In this document: piece after piece, positions 11,958 to 23,387 of the stretch
Layout of the letters: each line of letters opens with the position of its first letter
How positions within the stretch are numbered: position 1 is the stretch's first letter
Source of the DNA: Phyto melanocephala
Lineage: Eukaryota > Arthropoda > Insecta > Diptera > Rhinophoridae
DNA length: 64,000 nucleotides
Direction: 5' to 3'
Assembly (NCBI GenBank): GCA_941918925.1
Contig: OW799233.1
Location: 114,387,833 to 114,451,832 of the forward strand
Made by a program: the position numbers and the translations under genes
Notes under the pieces: model-generated
What the model was told of the DNA's origin: nothing
Databases searched by the model: none
The model's input: only the letters and a program-made list of their open reading frames with translations

Positions 11958-12267
11958 GACACGTGTATCGGCGTTTTGTAAGTTTACATCTGAATTTCAT
12001 TTGAGGGGTGGCTTAAGTTTCCCAGCTTTGGCAAATTTTTAGTGTTAATCGGCATAAGAAACCACATGACCATTATATTTTAGGTATGGAATGTGTGTTG
12101 CAAATTTATGTAAAATGTTATGAAGAACTTTTTTGTAAAATATATTAACCCTCTAACTCCCAAAGGCATGGATCTTTTTTGTCCTTCTTTTAAAAAATAC
12201 CAAAAAACACTATTTAAACAGGGATTAAAGGGGTTAAAATGTTCCGCAAAACGCCGATATGCGTGTC
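11958..12267. mobile_element. MITE with GACACG terminal inverted repeats
   Basis: GACACGTGTATCGGCGTTTTG at the left is matched in inverse at the right by GACACGCATATCGGCGTTTTG, giving ~21-bp TIRs about 310 bp apart. The inside is non-coding. Poly-A (left) and poly-T (right) tracts just outside the TIRs prevent definition of the target duplication. Superfamily is not assigned. Confidence 0.6.
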
Positions 12268-12281
12268 TTTTTTTGTATCCG

Positions 12282-12955
12282 GATCTAGTAATTATTTTTG
12301 ATTTTGTACAGTTTAATTAGTACTTTTATAGCCGATTTAAGTTTTAGATGGCCCCTTCCGTAAATTTGAACTATATTTAGTGTAGCAATTACCACATAAC
12401 ATTAAATAAATATTAATCACATAATATTGGTTGCTCTGATTAAAGCGAATATTTTCCAAATGTGAACATTACCAAACACAACCGCGTTTTACAGAAAATT
12501 TTAGGAAAATTTTAGTTTTAAGGAAATACTTTTAAGACAAAAAAAGATTTTTTTAATTCTCCGTTTTAAGAAAATATTTTTTTTTTAATTTGCGATCAAG
12601 GCTTTATAGGAAAAACTCTTTGTCGATTTTCATATTTTTATTAGTAAACAATTAAGCATTAAAAATAGTTTGTTTAAATAAACTACAAAATTTAAAAACC
12701 AAAATTTTATATTTATTGTTTTCCATTAACATTCCACTGAATGTCATTCAACTTTATTCTAACATGTTATAAGTTTTTTATCCAGCAATAATAAGTCAAA
12801 ATCCATAGATTTATTACAGCTTTGTTATAAAATACAATGGACTTTAAACAGCAAATGCTACTGCATACACACACATTTAAAAAATTATGATGCAGTGCAC
12901 ACTATATCATTTAACTACAATTATAGCGACAATCCAAGAGTATTTGTCGAGGGTT
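12282..12955. other. AT-rich stretch, nothing recognised
   Basis: No gene or bounded repeat supported between the two MITEs. Confidence 0.5.
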
Positions 12956-12959
12956 ATAT

Positions 12960-13206
12960 CGTTGGTCACAAGCTGAAAGGCCCTTACTCGTATTTTTTAC
13001 GAAATTGAATTATTTAACGATTCCAATACATATCACGCAAATACATCTCGACACAAAATGCAAATGCAATATTGCCAAAAACAAAAGTTTTACAAGAAAT
13101 TTTACAAAAGAAGTTACATTAAGATAATACAGTTTCTGTTACATTTTTGCCTTCTGCTGTAAAGATACGATTATTTGAGTTAGGCCCTTTCTGCTTGTGA
13201 CCAACG
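12960..13206. mobile_element. MITE with CGTTGGTCACAAGC inverted repeats and ATAT flanks
   Basis: The left end CGTTGGTCACAAGCTGAAAGG and the inverted right end CGTTGGTCACAAGCAGAAAGG match for 21 bp with one mismatch and continue imperfectly (CCCTTACTC / GCCTAACTC). The 247-bp element is bracketed by ATAT at 12956-12959 and 13207-13210, a possible 4-bp target duplication. The inside is A-rich and non-coding. Family not recognised. Confidence 0.65.
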
Positions 13207-13635
13207 ATATGCAGTTGTTACTGCTGCATTAAAACAAAACCGCATTCTAATTCAGCATCGTACACAATGACTTAAAACGATTTATTGTGTTTAGATTTAT
13301 GTTTTATTTGCAATTACATTTTGTAAATATAAAAGAAATACTGAATTTTTGATGACTAAATTTAATTAAATAATTCTATTGAAAATTGTGGCATATATGG
13401 ACATAAGCTGTACGCAGCAGAGATCGGCAACATGTATGAACAAAAAAAAAAGATCACTGGTTTTATTCTTGCAAAAATGCTAAATTAGGTATATTTAGTC
13501 TTGGTGACTTGAGCACCATTTTGACAAAAAAGAAAGGTGTTTAATGTTTAGAGAAAGCAGCTGAGACCAGTGACTGATGACTTTTTTGGGTACTTTTAAC
13601 GCTGAAAAATTGAGCAAGTTGTCATATGACTTATA

Positions 13636-13885
13636 CATATCGATGCCTTACTTCCTCAACCTCGTAACTTAAAAAAATGCGGTTTTGACTTATTCATATC
13701 AAAAGATTGATATTTTTGTATATCACTACTGAAACAACTTATATTATTGCTTATATTGATTCCTTCATAATTGCATTTAAGCTTTCAACCAAACTCCGAA
13801 GTATAAAAAGATGAACCGTTCTTTCTCTCTTCTGAATAGTAATATTTTTTAAGATACGAGATTGAGGAAGTAAGAAATCGATATG
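13636..13885. mobile_element. TA-flanked MITE with ~38-bp inverted repeats
   Basis: The left end CATATCGATGCCTTACTTCC continues with TCAACCTCGTAACTTAAAAAA. The right end, inverted, reads CATATCGATTTCTTACTTCC then TCAATCTCGTATCTTAAAAAA, so the arms match over ~40 bp with few differences. TA is present on both sides (13634-13635, 13886-13887). The ~250-bp size and TA target suit a Tc1/mariner- or PIF-mobilised MITE. No coding capacity. Confidence 0.65.
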
Positions 13886-14299
13886 TACTTCACACAATTA
13901 GTGTTTCAACGGGTTCACATAACCTGTATAAATTTTGCAAGCGAACATTTGACAAGTCGTTTTATAAATATATAAATGTTTGCCGTCTGAAAGCACTTAA
14001 GAAAGAAAATTTTTTTTAATTTGTCTAATTATTTAAGTTTTATGTTGGTAAGACCTGTGTTTAGAATAATCGGGGAGATCAACTCAATCAAGTGTGCAAC
14101 GATCGAGCTCCATTCCAAAATAACCGACTGATGATCATGACAAGCATGTAGTTGCTGACCTAATTTCTCGTTCACTCATTTTTTACATGTCAACACTTTA
14201 CTTAAGCTACGTTCACATTTGACAAATACTTGCTTAAAAAAAAGAATGACCACTATTTTTGGTAAATAATAGCTAAAATTTTAGGACTCAGTCTTGTTG

Positions 14300-15100
14300 T
14301 ACAGGAAATAAATAACATCTATAGGTGGGCATCTGCAAATCGACTTTCTTTGAATCCGAATGTCTAGTGATCTACAGGAAAACAGTACAGCCATCTGTAT
14401 GTAATTATATTGTCATTAACAAAAAGAAAATTGAAATAGTTAGTCTGGAAAAAAATCTAGAAATTGTATTTAACAGCAATTTAACATGGACAAGTCAAGT
14501 CAATATACTGCTCGCTAAATCATAAAGTAGGTTAGGTTCAATAGGAGGGGCACTTAAAGCCCAAACTCATGACAAGTATACACTTATGCCCAACTGGCAT
14601 ATTGTGTGCTCCATATGAATAAAATAGTCAGAATAGAAGAGAAAAAGAAGCAGACCAGTCCAGTCCAGAGTCTCTCGCAGGAATCGAACCCGCAACCCCC
14701 AAACAAGCAGACCAGCACACTACTGACCGGGGAATATAGTAAGTTGAGATCATTATGGTCTGTTCAATATGTTACACCATTGGGGATAAGATTGTTTTTT
14801 GCAAAAGCTTACTTGGTTCGCAGCCTTACTTGTGAATTACTTTCTAATGACGATAATGTCAGTACTCAAACACTTGAAGTTTTATAAAATAACATAATAA
14901 GATATGTATGTTTCTCTATATGCCAGGACACAGTAATAAATACATTTAGTAATTTATTAAATATTAAAGTGTTAACTTTTCTTAAATTATTTACACTGAG
15001 AAATCGCAATATTTGTTTCAGAGAATTAAATTTGCGATATGTTAAGGAGCAAAAAAATTATAATTTCTAAAAACCAATGGCTTGTTTTAAAGTGGCAAAT
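14300..15100 (+). pseudogene. Jockey-type LINE reverse transcriptase relic, split by a SINE
   Basis: Before the SINE the frames read INNIYRWASANRLSLNPN, then ECLVIYRKTVQP and LEKNLEIVFNSNLTWTSQVNILLAKS. After it they read KLRSLWSVQYVTPLGIRLFF, AKAYLVRSLTCELLSNDDNV and a worn C-terminal part ending near 15090. This corresponds to the region after the catalytic FADD of Jockey-like LINEs (NLGI.F...LTW...V, then TPL..RL..AK.YL.....Y). One frameshift occurs upstream and stops occur downstream. The catalytic part is missing. The SINE at 14531-14733 interrupts the LAKS-KLRSLW junction. Confidence 0.75.
14531..14733 (-). mobile_element. tRNA-headed SINE, tail type 2, inserted in a LINE
   Basis: The minus strand reads CCCCGGTCAGTAGTGTGCTGG...GGGTTCGATTCC (tRNA-like head with B box). 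It continues through a pyrimidine-rich linker to a body with GCCAGTTGGGCATAAGTGTA and GAGTTTGGGCTTTAAGTGCC, and ends in ...TGAACCTAACC. It is flanked by ATAAAGTAG (14522-14530) and ATATAGTAAG (14734-14743), a plausible but diverged target duplication. Removing it rejoins the LINE reading frame, which supports these limits. Confidence 0.8.
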
Positions 15101-15149
15101 CTCTTTATAATAAATAAAAAAATAAAAACCAATTTATTGAATAAATACG

Positions 15150-15320
15150 GGTGCCTCGGTGGACTAGTAAGTAGTGTACTAGTCTGTCAGTCTGGGGGTT
15201 GCGAGTTCGATTCCCGCCAGAAGCTCTAGTCTGTTTCACTACAACAAGCAAATGGTCTTCATTACGCAGCTCTATAAATTAAATTAGAATATAAATTGTA
15301 ATTGTATTGTAATAATAAAA
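15150..15320 (+). mobile_element. tRNA-headed SINE, tail type 3
   Basis: GGTGCCTCGGTGGACTAGTAAGTAGTG and GAGTTCGATTCCCGCCAGA form the same tRNA-like head as the other copies. The body differs (CAAGCAAATGGTCTTCATTACGC) and ends in an A/T-rich tail where a Helitron begins at 15322. No convincing target duplication was found, and the 3' boundary is uncertain. Confidence 0.6.
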
Positions 15321-15321
15321 A

Positions 15322-15614
15322 TCCTACTAATATAATAAATGTGAATGTTTGGATATTTGTACTCAATCACGCAAAAACGGCTGAACGGAACTAAATGAAA
15401 TTCGCAACATAGATAGATAGATAGATAACAACCTAGATTAGGCTACTTTATAGGCTACTTTTTATCGCGATAATAATGCGAAGTCGTTGGCAAACTCATC
15501 ATAACACATCCTAAACGGGTTGTTTGTGTTGTAAATATTTTTATTTTTGTTGTTAATACTAAGTCTAACTTTTATCCCGATAACTACGCAGACGAAGTCG
15601 CGGGCACAAGCTAG
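15322..15614 (+). mobile_element. Small non-autonomous Helitron
   Basis: It starts TCCTACTAATATAATAAATG after an A and ends GCGGGCACAAGCTAG before a T, fitting Helitron ends (TC...CTRR in an A/T target). The start and end resemble a short insect repeat with TCCTACTAATATTATAAATGCGAAAG and ...CAGCTAGT ends. A (GATA)n tract is at 15409-15427. Non-coding, 293 bp. It sits at the A-rich end of a SINE. Confidence 0.65.
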
Positions 15615-16460
15615 TAAATAAATAAGTAAACAAAATTATTTAATATTTTTTTTTTTTTTTTTTTTTATTTAATGTTTTTTGTTTTGCCAAATATTGTCAA
15701 AACATATTAAAGTTTTATTAAATCAAAACAAAAAAAAACATTAATTAAGTAGAAATGTATTTATTAGTAGAGATATTGCGATGGTGGTTACGTGTATTTC
15801 TCCAAATATTTGCCTAATGTGAACATACAATTTTTCAGTACAGTTGATTACACTCCTTGTCATTGAAGCTTAATATAACTGAATTTTTGTGTTTAAAAAT
15901 TGTTGAGAATATGTTTGATAATATTCTTGGTTGACTATTGAGAATTGATGAAATTTAATTTTCACACAAGCATGTTTGTATAAAATTTTATTCCATGGCA
16001 AATGCAGAATCAGATTACAATCGATTAAAAGGCTAAAGCACTGCCAATTTCTAGACATGCTTGCGTGCAAGCAATTGAAATCAATCAATGATATATTTTA
16101 GAGTTTGGTTTTTACAAAATTTAGAAACAGCTTAATGTGCATTCATGCCTGTGTTTAGTTTCATATGAATATCGATATTAAATTTTATGTCATTTATCGT
16201 GATGTCGGAATAAAGCAATTATAATGACGTGACAATGCTGAACAAATTTTTTTTATAAAAAACTTTTATACAGACATCAGGTACACACATATTTATGTGT
16301 ATAACCAATCCCTTAATAAGTAGAATTCAATATTTTGAATTGCAGTTTGATTTTTTTTTTAATATTTTCTGTTGTAAAGATTTATATGTCTCTGAAGTTT
16401 ATGATATTTAATATAGACTTTGATCTATTATTGTAAAAAAATTTCCGTTGACGTAAAATA
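15615..16460. other. AT-rich stretch with a poly-T/poly-A inverted pair
   Basis: A long T run (about 15644-15667) is followed by TAATGTTTTTTGTTTTG, and about 60 bp later by its inverse CAAAACAAAAAAAAACATTA, which could form a hairpin of ~17 bp. No gene was found. Confidence 0.45.
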
Positions 16461-16463
16461 GTT

Positions 16464-16565
16464 TAAGTTAGGTTGGGTTAAAAAAGCTAGAGGCACTAAA
16501 AGCTCAAACCCATGACGGGTATACACGTTCAATGTCAAATTAGCATGTAATGTGCTTTAAAGAAC
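16464..16565 (-). mobile_element. SINE fragment (type 2 tail only)
   Basis: Reverse-complemented, this contains GTATACCCGTCATGGGTTTGAGC then TTTTAGTGCC and ends in AACCCAACCTAAC, matching the type 2 SINE tail seen at 14531 and 42175. The tRNA head is absent, so it is a 5'-truncated or eroded copy. Confidence 0.55.
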
Positions 16566-16879
16566 AAAACTTCCATTAAAAAAAATAATTTTAATTTGGT
16601 TAATAATGTAAAATAATTAAAAATGAACCTTATCTAGCGTTTACACATGTAAGTAAGACTTCGAAAATAATAATAAATCATACAGGCGTCACAGTTAAAA
16701 AATCAATAGAAAATTTGCACACCACATACACTGGTGTATGACATTTTGAATATGAACTTTCACTTCCATACATTTGTGCAAGAAAGCAAATTGCAATACA
16801 TTTGATTATATAAAAAAAAAGTTCGTTGATAAAAACTGGTTATTCATCCAGTGGTTTGCTTTTCAATAGGTTTTTTTGC

Positions 16880-17610
16880 AGGACTCATATTAATCTGCCT
16901 TTTCATTTTTGTTTAGTATCGTTTGGCAACTCATCTTGGAAAGACTCACACCACAACAGAGTCAACAAATTGTTCAGCTGTATTACGAAAAACAACGTTC
17001 TATGAGCAATGCTTTTCAGATGTTTTATTGTTAAATTCTGTTTAGTGATTTCTTGCATTTCTTGCAAGATGGATACGTTAATAAACAAAAATGCCGCATT
17101 TTAGCTGATGAGCCACCCTTATATCCATTAATTACAAGGGAATCGTGAGATTTATGAGCTAATTGGAATTATTGGTCCAAATCATGGGGCAAATCAGAAT
17201 GTTACCGTCAATGGTTGCAGTTATCACACCATGTTAACGACTATGCAGGAAGGATGATATTCAAGCGCAAAATCTAGATGAGCTCTGGTTTCAACAAGAC
17301 GGCGGTACGAGGCATACAGTGCGTGAAACTTGCTGAGAAATCTTATAGCACATAATTTTACGTTTAATATCGGTATATTGGCTACATAGATCATACGACC
17401 TTTCGACAATTTCCTCTGGGATATGTAAAGTATGAGGTCTTAAAAAGCCAGGTACGATTGACGCTTTGAATGCTAAAATTACTCGCGTTATTCGCAAAAC
17501 ACCAATCGCTATGTTTGAAAAAATCGGCTAAAATATCACCACCTTAATGAACCACAACGTAGTGGAGGACAACATTTGCATGTTACCATTTTAGGTTCAC
17601 TTTCATTTTA
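16880..17610 (+). pseudogene. Mariner-like transposase relic 3
   Basis: It begins with the 5' leader TCATTTTTGTTTAGTATCGT shared with relic 6 (35890). It continues RLTPQQSQQIVQLYYEKQRS, LQDGYVNKQKCRILADEPP, NVTVNGCSYH..LTTMQE, a degraded WFQQDGGTRHT block, and near the end VKYEVLKSQ and ALNAKITRVIRKTP. This is the mariner order from N-terminus to C-terminus. The start codon is changed to TTG, much of the central helix-turn-helix region is deleted, and frames shift repeatedly. Inactive. Confidence 0.7.
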
Positions 17611-18098
17611 AAATTTCTATATTACTTTACATTATAAATCAAAACTTACTAAGAATCTCCCATTACTTTTACACTTGTATGTGTAGTGCAAAATGATTTG
17701 CATGTATGTATTTATACCAGCAGATGGCACTGTAATAAAACTCTTATTGTTGTTTTTTGGATATTCTTCCCAAATGTATATTCTTCCAAAGTATTTATGT
17801 TCCTGGATTGTGCTACATATACTAGTATTTATCGAAAGTAAGTACTGTGAATACCCTTATTAAAAGTACGTCAACATGTACGTTTATAAAAAACAATCAT
17901 TGTCATCATCTTCATTATTATAAAAATGATCGTATTGTTCGTTACATCGGGCGGCAATTCAAAATAAAAATTAATGTATATTAACAAAGCAAAGAGATAA
18001 TTTTTAAACAACTGATTTAAAAAAAAAAACAGGAACGTTGAAGTGAATGGTTTAAAACAAAATTGTCAGGAAGGTATTTATTTTAATTTATATATTTA
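17611..18098. other. AT-rich stretch, nothing recognised
   Basis: No supported feature between the mariner relic and Helitron copy B. Confidence 0.5.
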
Positions 18099-18973
18099 CT
18101 AGCCAAACCCAGCGCGCGTTGCTACGCCCATTAATGAATCGAAATGCATTCTGAATTTTAATTGAATATCAAGTGCAAAACCTAAAAATTAAAATTTTTT
18201 TTAATGGGCATGTATGGCATTGCCCACTTTTTTAATCACAAAATTGTAAAGTCATAACAGCTCAATGTATGTGCAAAGTTTCAGAAGAATCGGACCAGTG
18301 CAAGTACCTCAAAATTATAATTGTTTTTATGGGCGTGGCCCTGCCAACTTTTCTAATCACGATATTGTAAAGTCATAACAGCTCAATATGTGTGCAAAGT
18401 TTCAGAATAATCGGTCCAGTGCAAGTACCTCAAAATGATACCTTTTTTTTATGGGCGTGGCACTGCCCACTTTTCTAATCACGATATTATTTAGTCATGA
18501 CTGCTCAAGATGTGTGCAAAGTTTCAGAAAAATCGGTCCGGTGCAAGTATCTCAAAATGATAACCTTTTTTTAGGGGCGTGGCCCTGCCCACTTTTCTAA
18601 TCACGAAATTATATGGTTATAACAGCTTAGTACGTGTGCAAAGTTTCAGAAAAATCGGTCCAGTGCAAGTACCTCAAAATTAAAACTGTTCTAGGGGCGT
18701 GGCCCCGCCCACTTTTTTTATTACGAAATTATTTAGTCATGACAGCTCGATATGTGTGCAAAGTTTCAGAAAAATCGGTCTAGTGCAAGTAGCTAAAACT
18801 GATAACTAATTTTTATGGGCGTGGCCCCGCCCACTTTTTTCCACCCATAAACACTCCCTGGTATGTGTACAACAACTTGCTAAAGTTTGAGTCCGATCGG
18901 TTTTACAGTTTCGGAGTCTATAGCTAACACACACACACACACACACACAGAGTTTCACCTTTATATATATAGA
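18099..18973 (-). mobile_element. Non-autonomous Helitron with ~120-bp core repeats (copy B)
   Basis: Same family as copy A: minus-strand start TCTATATATATAAAGGTG at 18973 and end GGTTTGGCTAG at 18099, with A and T flanks. About six tandem core units run from ~18200 to ~18840, each with a TGGGCGTGGCC...GCCCAC self-complementary block. A (CA)n tract of about ten repeats lies at 18928-18948. This is the longest and most regular copy in the window. The frame at 18887-19209 is a chance frame across its edge. Confidence 0.75.
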
Positions 18974-21900
18974 TATGCATGTATATGCTTATGTTTATAC
19001 ACATATTTTCGTACTCTACAACTTGCAACAACAATAAACAGAAACATCAAAATTCATACTGTCATGACTGTGGGTTGGCTGTTTGGCTGGATGGTTGGTT
19101 GGTTGTGTTGTCAACTTCTCGGCTTGTTGAATATTTTTGTTTTTATAAATGTCTCAAGGCAAATGTAGCCAACAACAAACAGCTACAGCAATACAACAAT
19201 AACAGTTAATTCTCTATTTACATACATCTTTATGTTCAAATTTACAACTTAAAAAAAATCACGAGAAACGGGTATGAGTACTAGAATTTATATAGAAAGT
19301 AACCTCAACCTTTGTGTGCTTAAAAAAAAGTTAAACTTGAAACGTTATAGCGACTGCAATGTTAATGATAAAAGCTTATGATGCATGCTGCAAGAAAGAA
19401 AGAGGAAACAAGAGAAGGAGTACTAATCCTATATAAGTATGCACTGTTGTGTAGAGTGAGGAACAAACATCAGCGCGACATCAATTTATTTGAGGTGAAA
19501 TGCAGTCACAACAACATTATAATGTCACATCACATTTTGTGGTTGTTGGCTTAAAATGCCATTCTCTTCTTTTTTCTTTCTTCGTACTATCGTTGCCAAG
19601 TTGTCCTGTGTTGCTGTCTTTCCAGTACTCACGACCTTTAAATTTCGCTTTAAGATAAATGACTTAAAAGATGCAAATTTTTAGTTTTTTTTTTTTCTTT
19701 GAGAACGAGTGAGTAATGCAAATCTTGTTTAGTATGTTAGTTTTATTTAGAGGTGGCCAAGGGTACATGCCAGAGAAAATGGTGCAATGTCTTTAAGAAA
19801 ATATCAAATAGTTTAAATTAAATTAGAAAGACAATTATCATTAAGAGGCAATTAAACAAAAAAAGCTGTGTAAAAGGTGTGTTAAGGAGTTTAGCTTAAA
19901 AATTTTTGTTGTTGTTCTTTTTCAATATTATTTTTAGATTTTCTAAGAAATTCGATTTACTTGAATTAGATCCTATAAAAATGTATCTTATACTTACATG
20001 AAGTAAAATTGCAAAGCAACAACAATTACCTGAAAACAAAACAAATTAGAGATATTAAATTAATAAGAAAAGGCTAGAAAATATATAAAATATTATATAT
20101 AATTTTATTTAAAGAAAAATGGCAATAATGAAAAATAATAACAATTTGAAAAATTTCTCAACGGTTCAACGGTTTTTAATAAAAATTGATTATGAATATC
20201 TAAAATAAAGAAACCTGCCGATACATTTGGAAAAAAGTGTATGAATCGAGGTTTTAATGGAAGTTTGAATAAAAATATTAGTCATACACCTTTGATACAA
20301 ATTAAAAGTTTATTGTGAGTATGGGGGGAATTGATTAGATATTAAAACAAGCCTGAAATTAACGAAATAACTGTTTGAGTCGACTTAGTGACATTTTTTA
20401 AAATAATAACATATTTTATCTTAAAATCTTTTATTTCTGAAGAGCAATAAGTTTATTAAATAAAATATGATCGAATGCGTGTAATTATTATTTTATAATT
20501 ATTATAATTTAAAAAAATCAAATTAAAATTTCCAAAGTGCTTTCCTAAAAGAAAAACATTTTGTTCCTATTACCACAAAGCTATTAAATATGAATTCTTC
20601 TCTTAGATAACAGGCCCTAAATAATAGATTTTGATATCATTTCATTTACTAACAAGTCCACAAGTCATTTGAGAACTACATTGATTTTATATCTTACACT
20701 AAACAAAACAAAGGTAGTATTTTTATACTCACTAGGATAAAATGGTGTCAGCTATATTCAGGCTAACAAAAATTTACTCAAATCATTGACGCACTTTGTT
20801 GCGGCTAGTGGAAAAGTAACTTTTTTCCGATTATTTTTTTCAGTGTTTTTAATGATGCAATTTTGTCACAGACATTCCAAGTAAACAAAAAACACATAAA
20901 GCTTATTTTTATGTTGGCCCGTTGATTTTTAGTTGATTTTAGAAGTCAAATATACAAAATTATCACGAAAAGAGGGGATTTCAGGGCTGTATTCAAAATG
21001 ATCTCATTTGATTTTGGTGACAGATATTTTGATGCGGAAAAAAAATCTGCCTTCGGACAAGTATCTTCTGTAAAAAAAGGAATGTTGTTTAGACATTTTC
21101 ATATGCACCTTTTTTAGAGCGAAAACCCGACTAAAGGTCCATTTTTCCTTAAAATTTGGGTTAGGTAAGCAATATCTAAAAAGTCCCAGAGAGTCCCAGT
21201 TCCAAACTACTACAGAAATGTTACATAATTTGTTTTCAATGAACTGTGAAAAAATCAGCTGCCCATACCTGCCTTCCTGGGAGTTATAGCGATTTTAGTA
21301 TATCACTCTCAGTATTTATTCCATAGAAATAGAACGGAAATTCTCGGAATCACTTATTTTTTTATTCTACATCTATTCTAGTACTCCACAAAAATGAGCA
21401 TAACTCTCTTAAAACTGAAGCTATTGACTTCAAGCCGGTATCAAAGCTTTTATTGCCACCTTTCAAAAAAGAAATGAAATAGATTTTGGTTTTATATAAA
21501 AGTTTAGGGTTATTCAACAAATATCGAAAAATCATGAAAATTTGACGTTTATAATTCTTGTTCGGACCACCCTATAATTTATTTTAAGAACTAATCATAG
21601 GGTATTTATCAGAAATAAAAGAAGAATTAAAATAAATTTTTTTTTAATTTTTCGAACAATTCTTTTTTTATTTTTGACTTTTGTTGAAAATTTGACCCAA
21701 AGATTTTTTTCGGTGTACATTTTTTTTTACTCATTCTGTTTGGGATTTTATTCTGACCAATCTGTAGAAGTTTCTCATCGATACAATCAAAATTACAGTT
21801 TAGGCAATATGATTTCCAAAAAATTCTGGTTTCGCAACACTGTGTGACGTAGCAAAAAATTTTTTTCTGGGAGTAAAGCCAAAGTTTAAAACAAATTTAG

Positions 21901-22163
21901 TGGGCTTCAAAAATCTTAAGCAGTGTTAAAATTGTATTTATAATTATTTAAAATTCTGAAAAAGGGAGGGGGTAGGGGCATTTCATTCCCCGATAATGGG
22001 ATAGTTATCCCAATGATTAAAATGCTATCAATACATCAGCTATAATTGTTAATAAAAACGAGCCAAGTATCCAATATAGTCTTAGTAACAAAAAATAATG
22101 TGTCACGTCACTTCTCATATAAGTCCAAGTTTAGACGGGCAAACATATGGAAGAAAAACATCT
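18974..22163. other. Gene-free stretch; possible unresolved repeat at 20740-21860
   Basis: The first part is A/T-rich with short TTGGTTGG runs near 19070. Between about 20740 and 21860 the base composition is more even and contains phrases such as GGGAGTTATAGCGATTTTAGTATATC and GTTCGGACCACCCTATAATT. These suggest the non-coding body of an old transposon, but no terminal repeats or coding frames were found. No host gene evidence. Confidence 0.4.
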
Positions 22164-22294
22164 GGAGCCGAATTACGGCATTCGAACGTGATCGAAATTT
22201 GAAAATTCTTATAAGAATCTCTATACCTAAAGTACAGCGAACTCGATCGATCGAGTAAAATTTCGATCGATATCGAATGCCGTAATTCGGCCCC
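22164..22294. mobile_element. 131-bp foldback MITE (GGRGCCGAATTACGG ends)
   Basis: GGAGCCGAATTACGGCATTCGA at 22164-22185 is repeated in inverse at 22273-22294 (GGGGCCGAATTACGGCATTCGA), one mismatch in 22. The ~87-bp centre has further ATCGATCGA palindromes, so the whole unit can fold. A weaker relative of the centre lies at 53530-53640. The overlapping frames on both strands (22046-22395) are translations of this palindrome and not genes. Confidence 0.65.
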
Positions 22295-22709
22295 TGTATT
22301 ATAATAATTAATGCCTTTTTTTTGTCAACAAAGCATGTTGCCAGGTACCGAACACAAAAACGATGCTTTATTTCGCACCCGTAATATGCTACCAATCTAA
22401 ATGTTTACTTTCTAAATGTTGGCCAGTCTAAACTTAGACTAAGGCTAGGACAAGGCTTTGCTAGTCCCATCAAAGTTTGTACATTATATTTATTTGGCGA
22501 TAGATTTTAATATTATTTGTTATGTATGGAAAAATGTTTATAAATAGTAATACATTCGTATGTATGTTCCTTAGTAGTAGTTCATACTAAATTTTAATCA
22601 AACGAAGATTACATTTTTTTAAAATTACATCAAATGATTCTATCGATTTTGTGCCCATAAAAGTGTACTGATATCGCAGTCAATTATATAGAGAATTTAA
22701 CGCCTATAA
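22295..22709. other. AT-rich stretch, nothing recognised
   Basis: Non-coding sequence between the foldback MITE and the long-TIR transposon. Confidence 0.5.
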
Positions 22710-22712
22710 TAA

Positions 22713-23387
22713 CACTGTGCTAGTTGAAAAAACAGACAAGCCGGGCACCTAGCGTTTTAACATAATTCGGGTACGCTAAATCCAGTGGTGCCCTCGGTTT
22801 TTTAAGATTGGCTCTGGTTTTCGAGATATACCGTTATATCGAAAATGGAGGAGGTTGCACCACATATAATCGCGTAACTCAAAAACGCTTTAGCTTATTC
22901 CAAAAACTTAAAAAACCGAAATTCCGCAATAAAATTTCCTTTAAGAAAAGTAAAACTTCTTTCTAATATCCGTAGTCGTTTTAGAAAAATAATTTTTTTT
23001 TTTTTTTTTTAATTAATTTTTTTATCAAAATTTCGAAATTTTTGTTCTTTAAAAATTCATAAAAAATTACAAAATGCAGCTAGGCTTCTAATTTTTTGCA
23101 AACATATAAAAAACAAAGCTGCTAACAAAACAAGCCATAAATGATTAAAATCTGTTAGCAACTTTTGATTTTATTCACAAAAGTCGACAAATTTTAATTA
23201 ATTTAAGAATTTCATAAAACGCAATATTTGTATGGGAGCCCCCCTAAGGGATGGTGATAAAGGGAAAGTATAATTTAAGAAAATGTTAAGAACAAAAAAC
23301 AATGAAGGTCGGTCATACATTTTATCCCCCTAGGAGTGAATCCTAGGCCTTAGAAACAAATGATGGGAATGAAAAATAAAGTTGCGC
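22713..23387. repeat. Left terminal inverted repeat of the long-TIR transposon
   Basis: It matches the inverse of 25675-26359. Shared blocks include CACCTAGCGTTTTAACATAATTC, GGTGCCCTCGGTTTTTTAAG, AACGACTACGGATATTAG (inverse strand) and AGGCCTTAGAAACAAATGATG. Immediately inside, a second GGTCATACATTT phrase echoes the one at ~23313, suggesting a small local duplication at the inner edge. Confidence 0.85.

Noticed and set aside
18887..19209. Two overlapping frames with TH repeats
   Set aside because: They run from the Helitron CA tract into TTGGTTGG low-complexity DNA.
22108..22395. 95-codon minus frame
   Set aside because: Covers the palindromic foldback MITE; both strands translate similarly because of symmetry.
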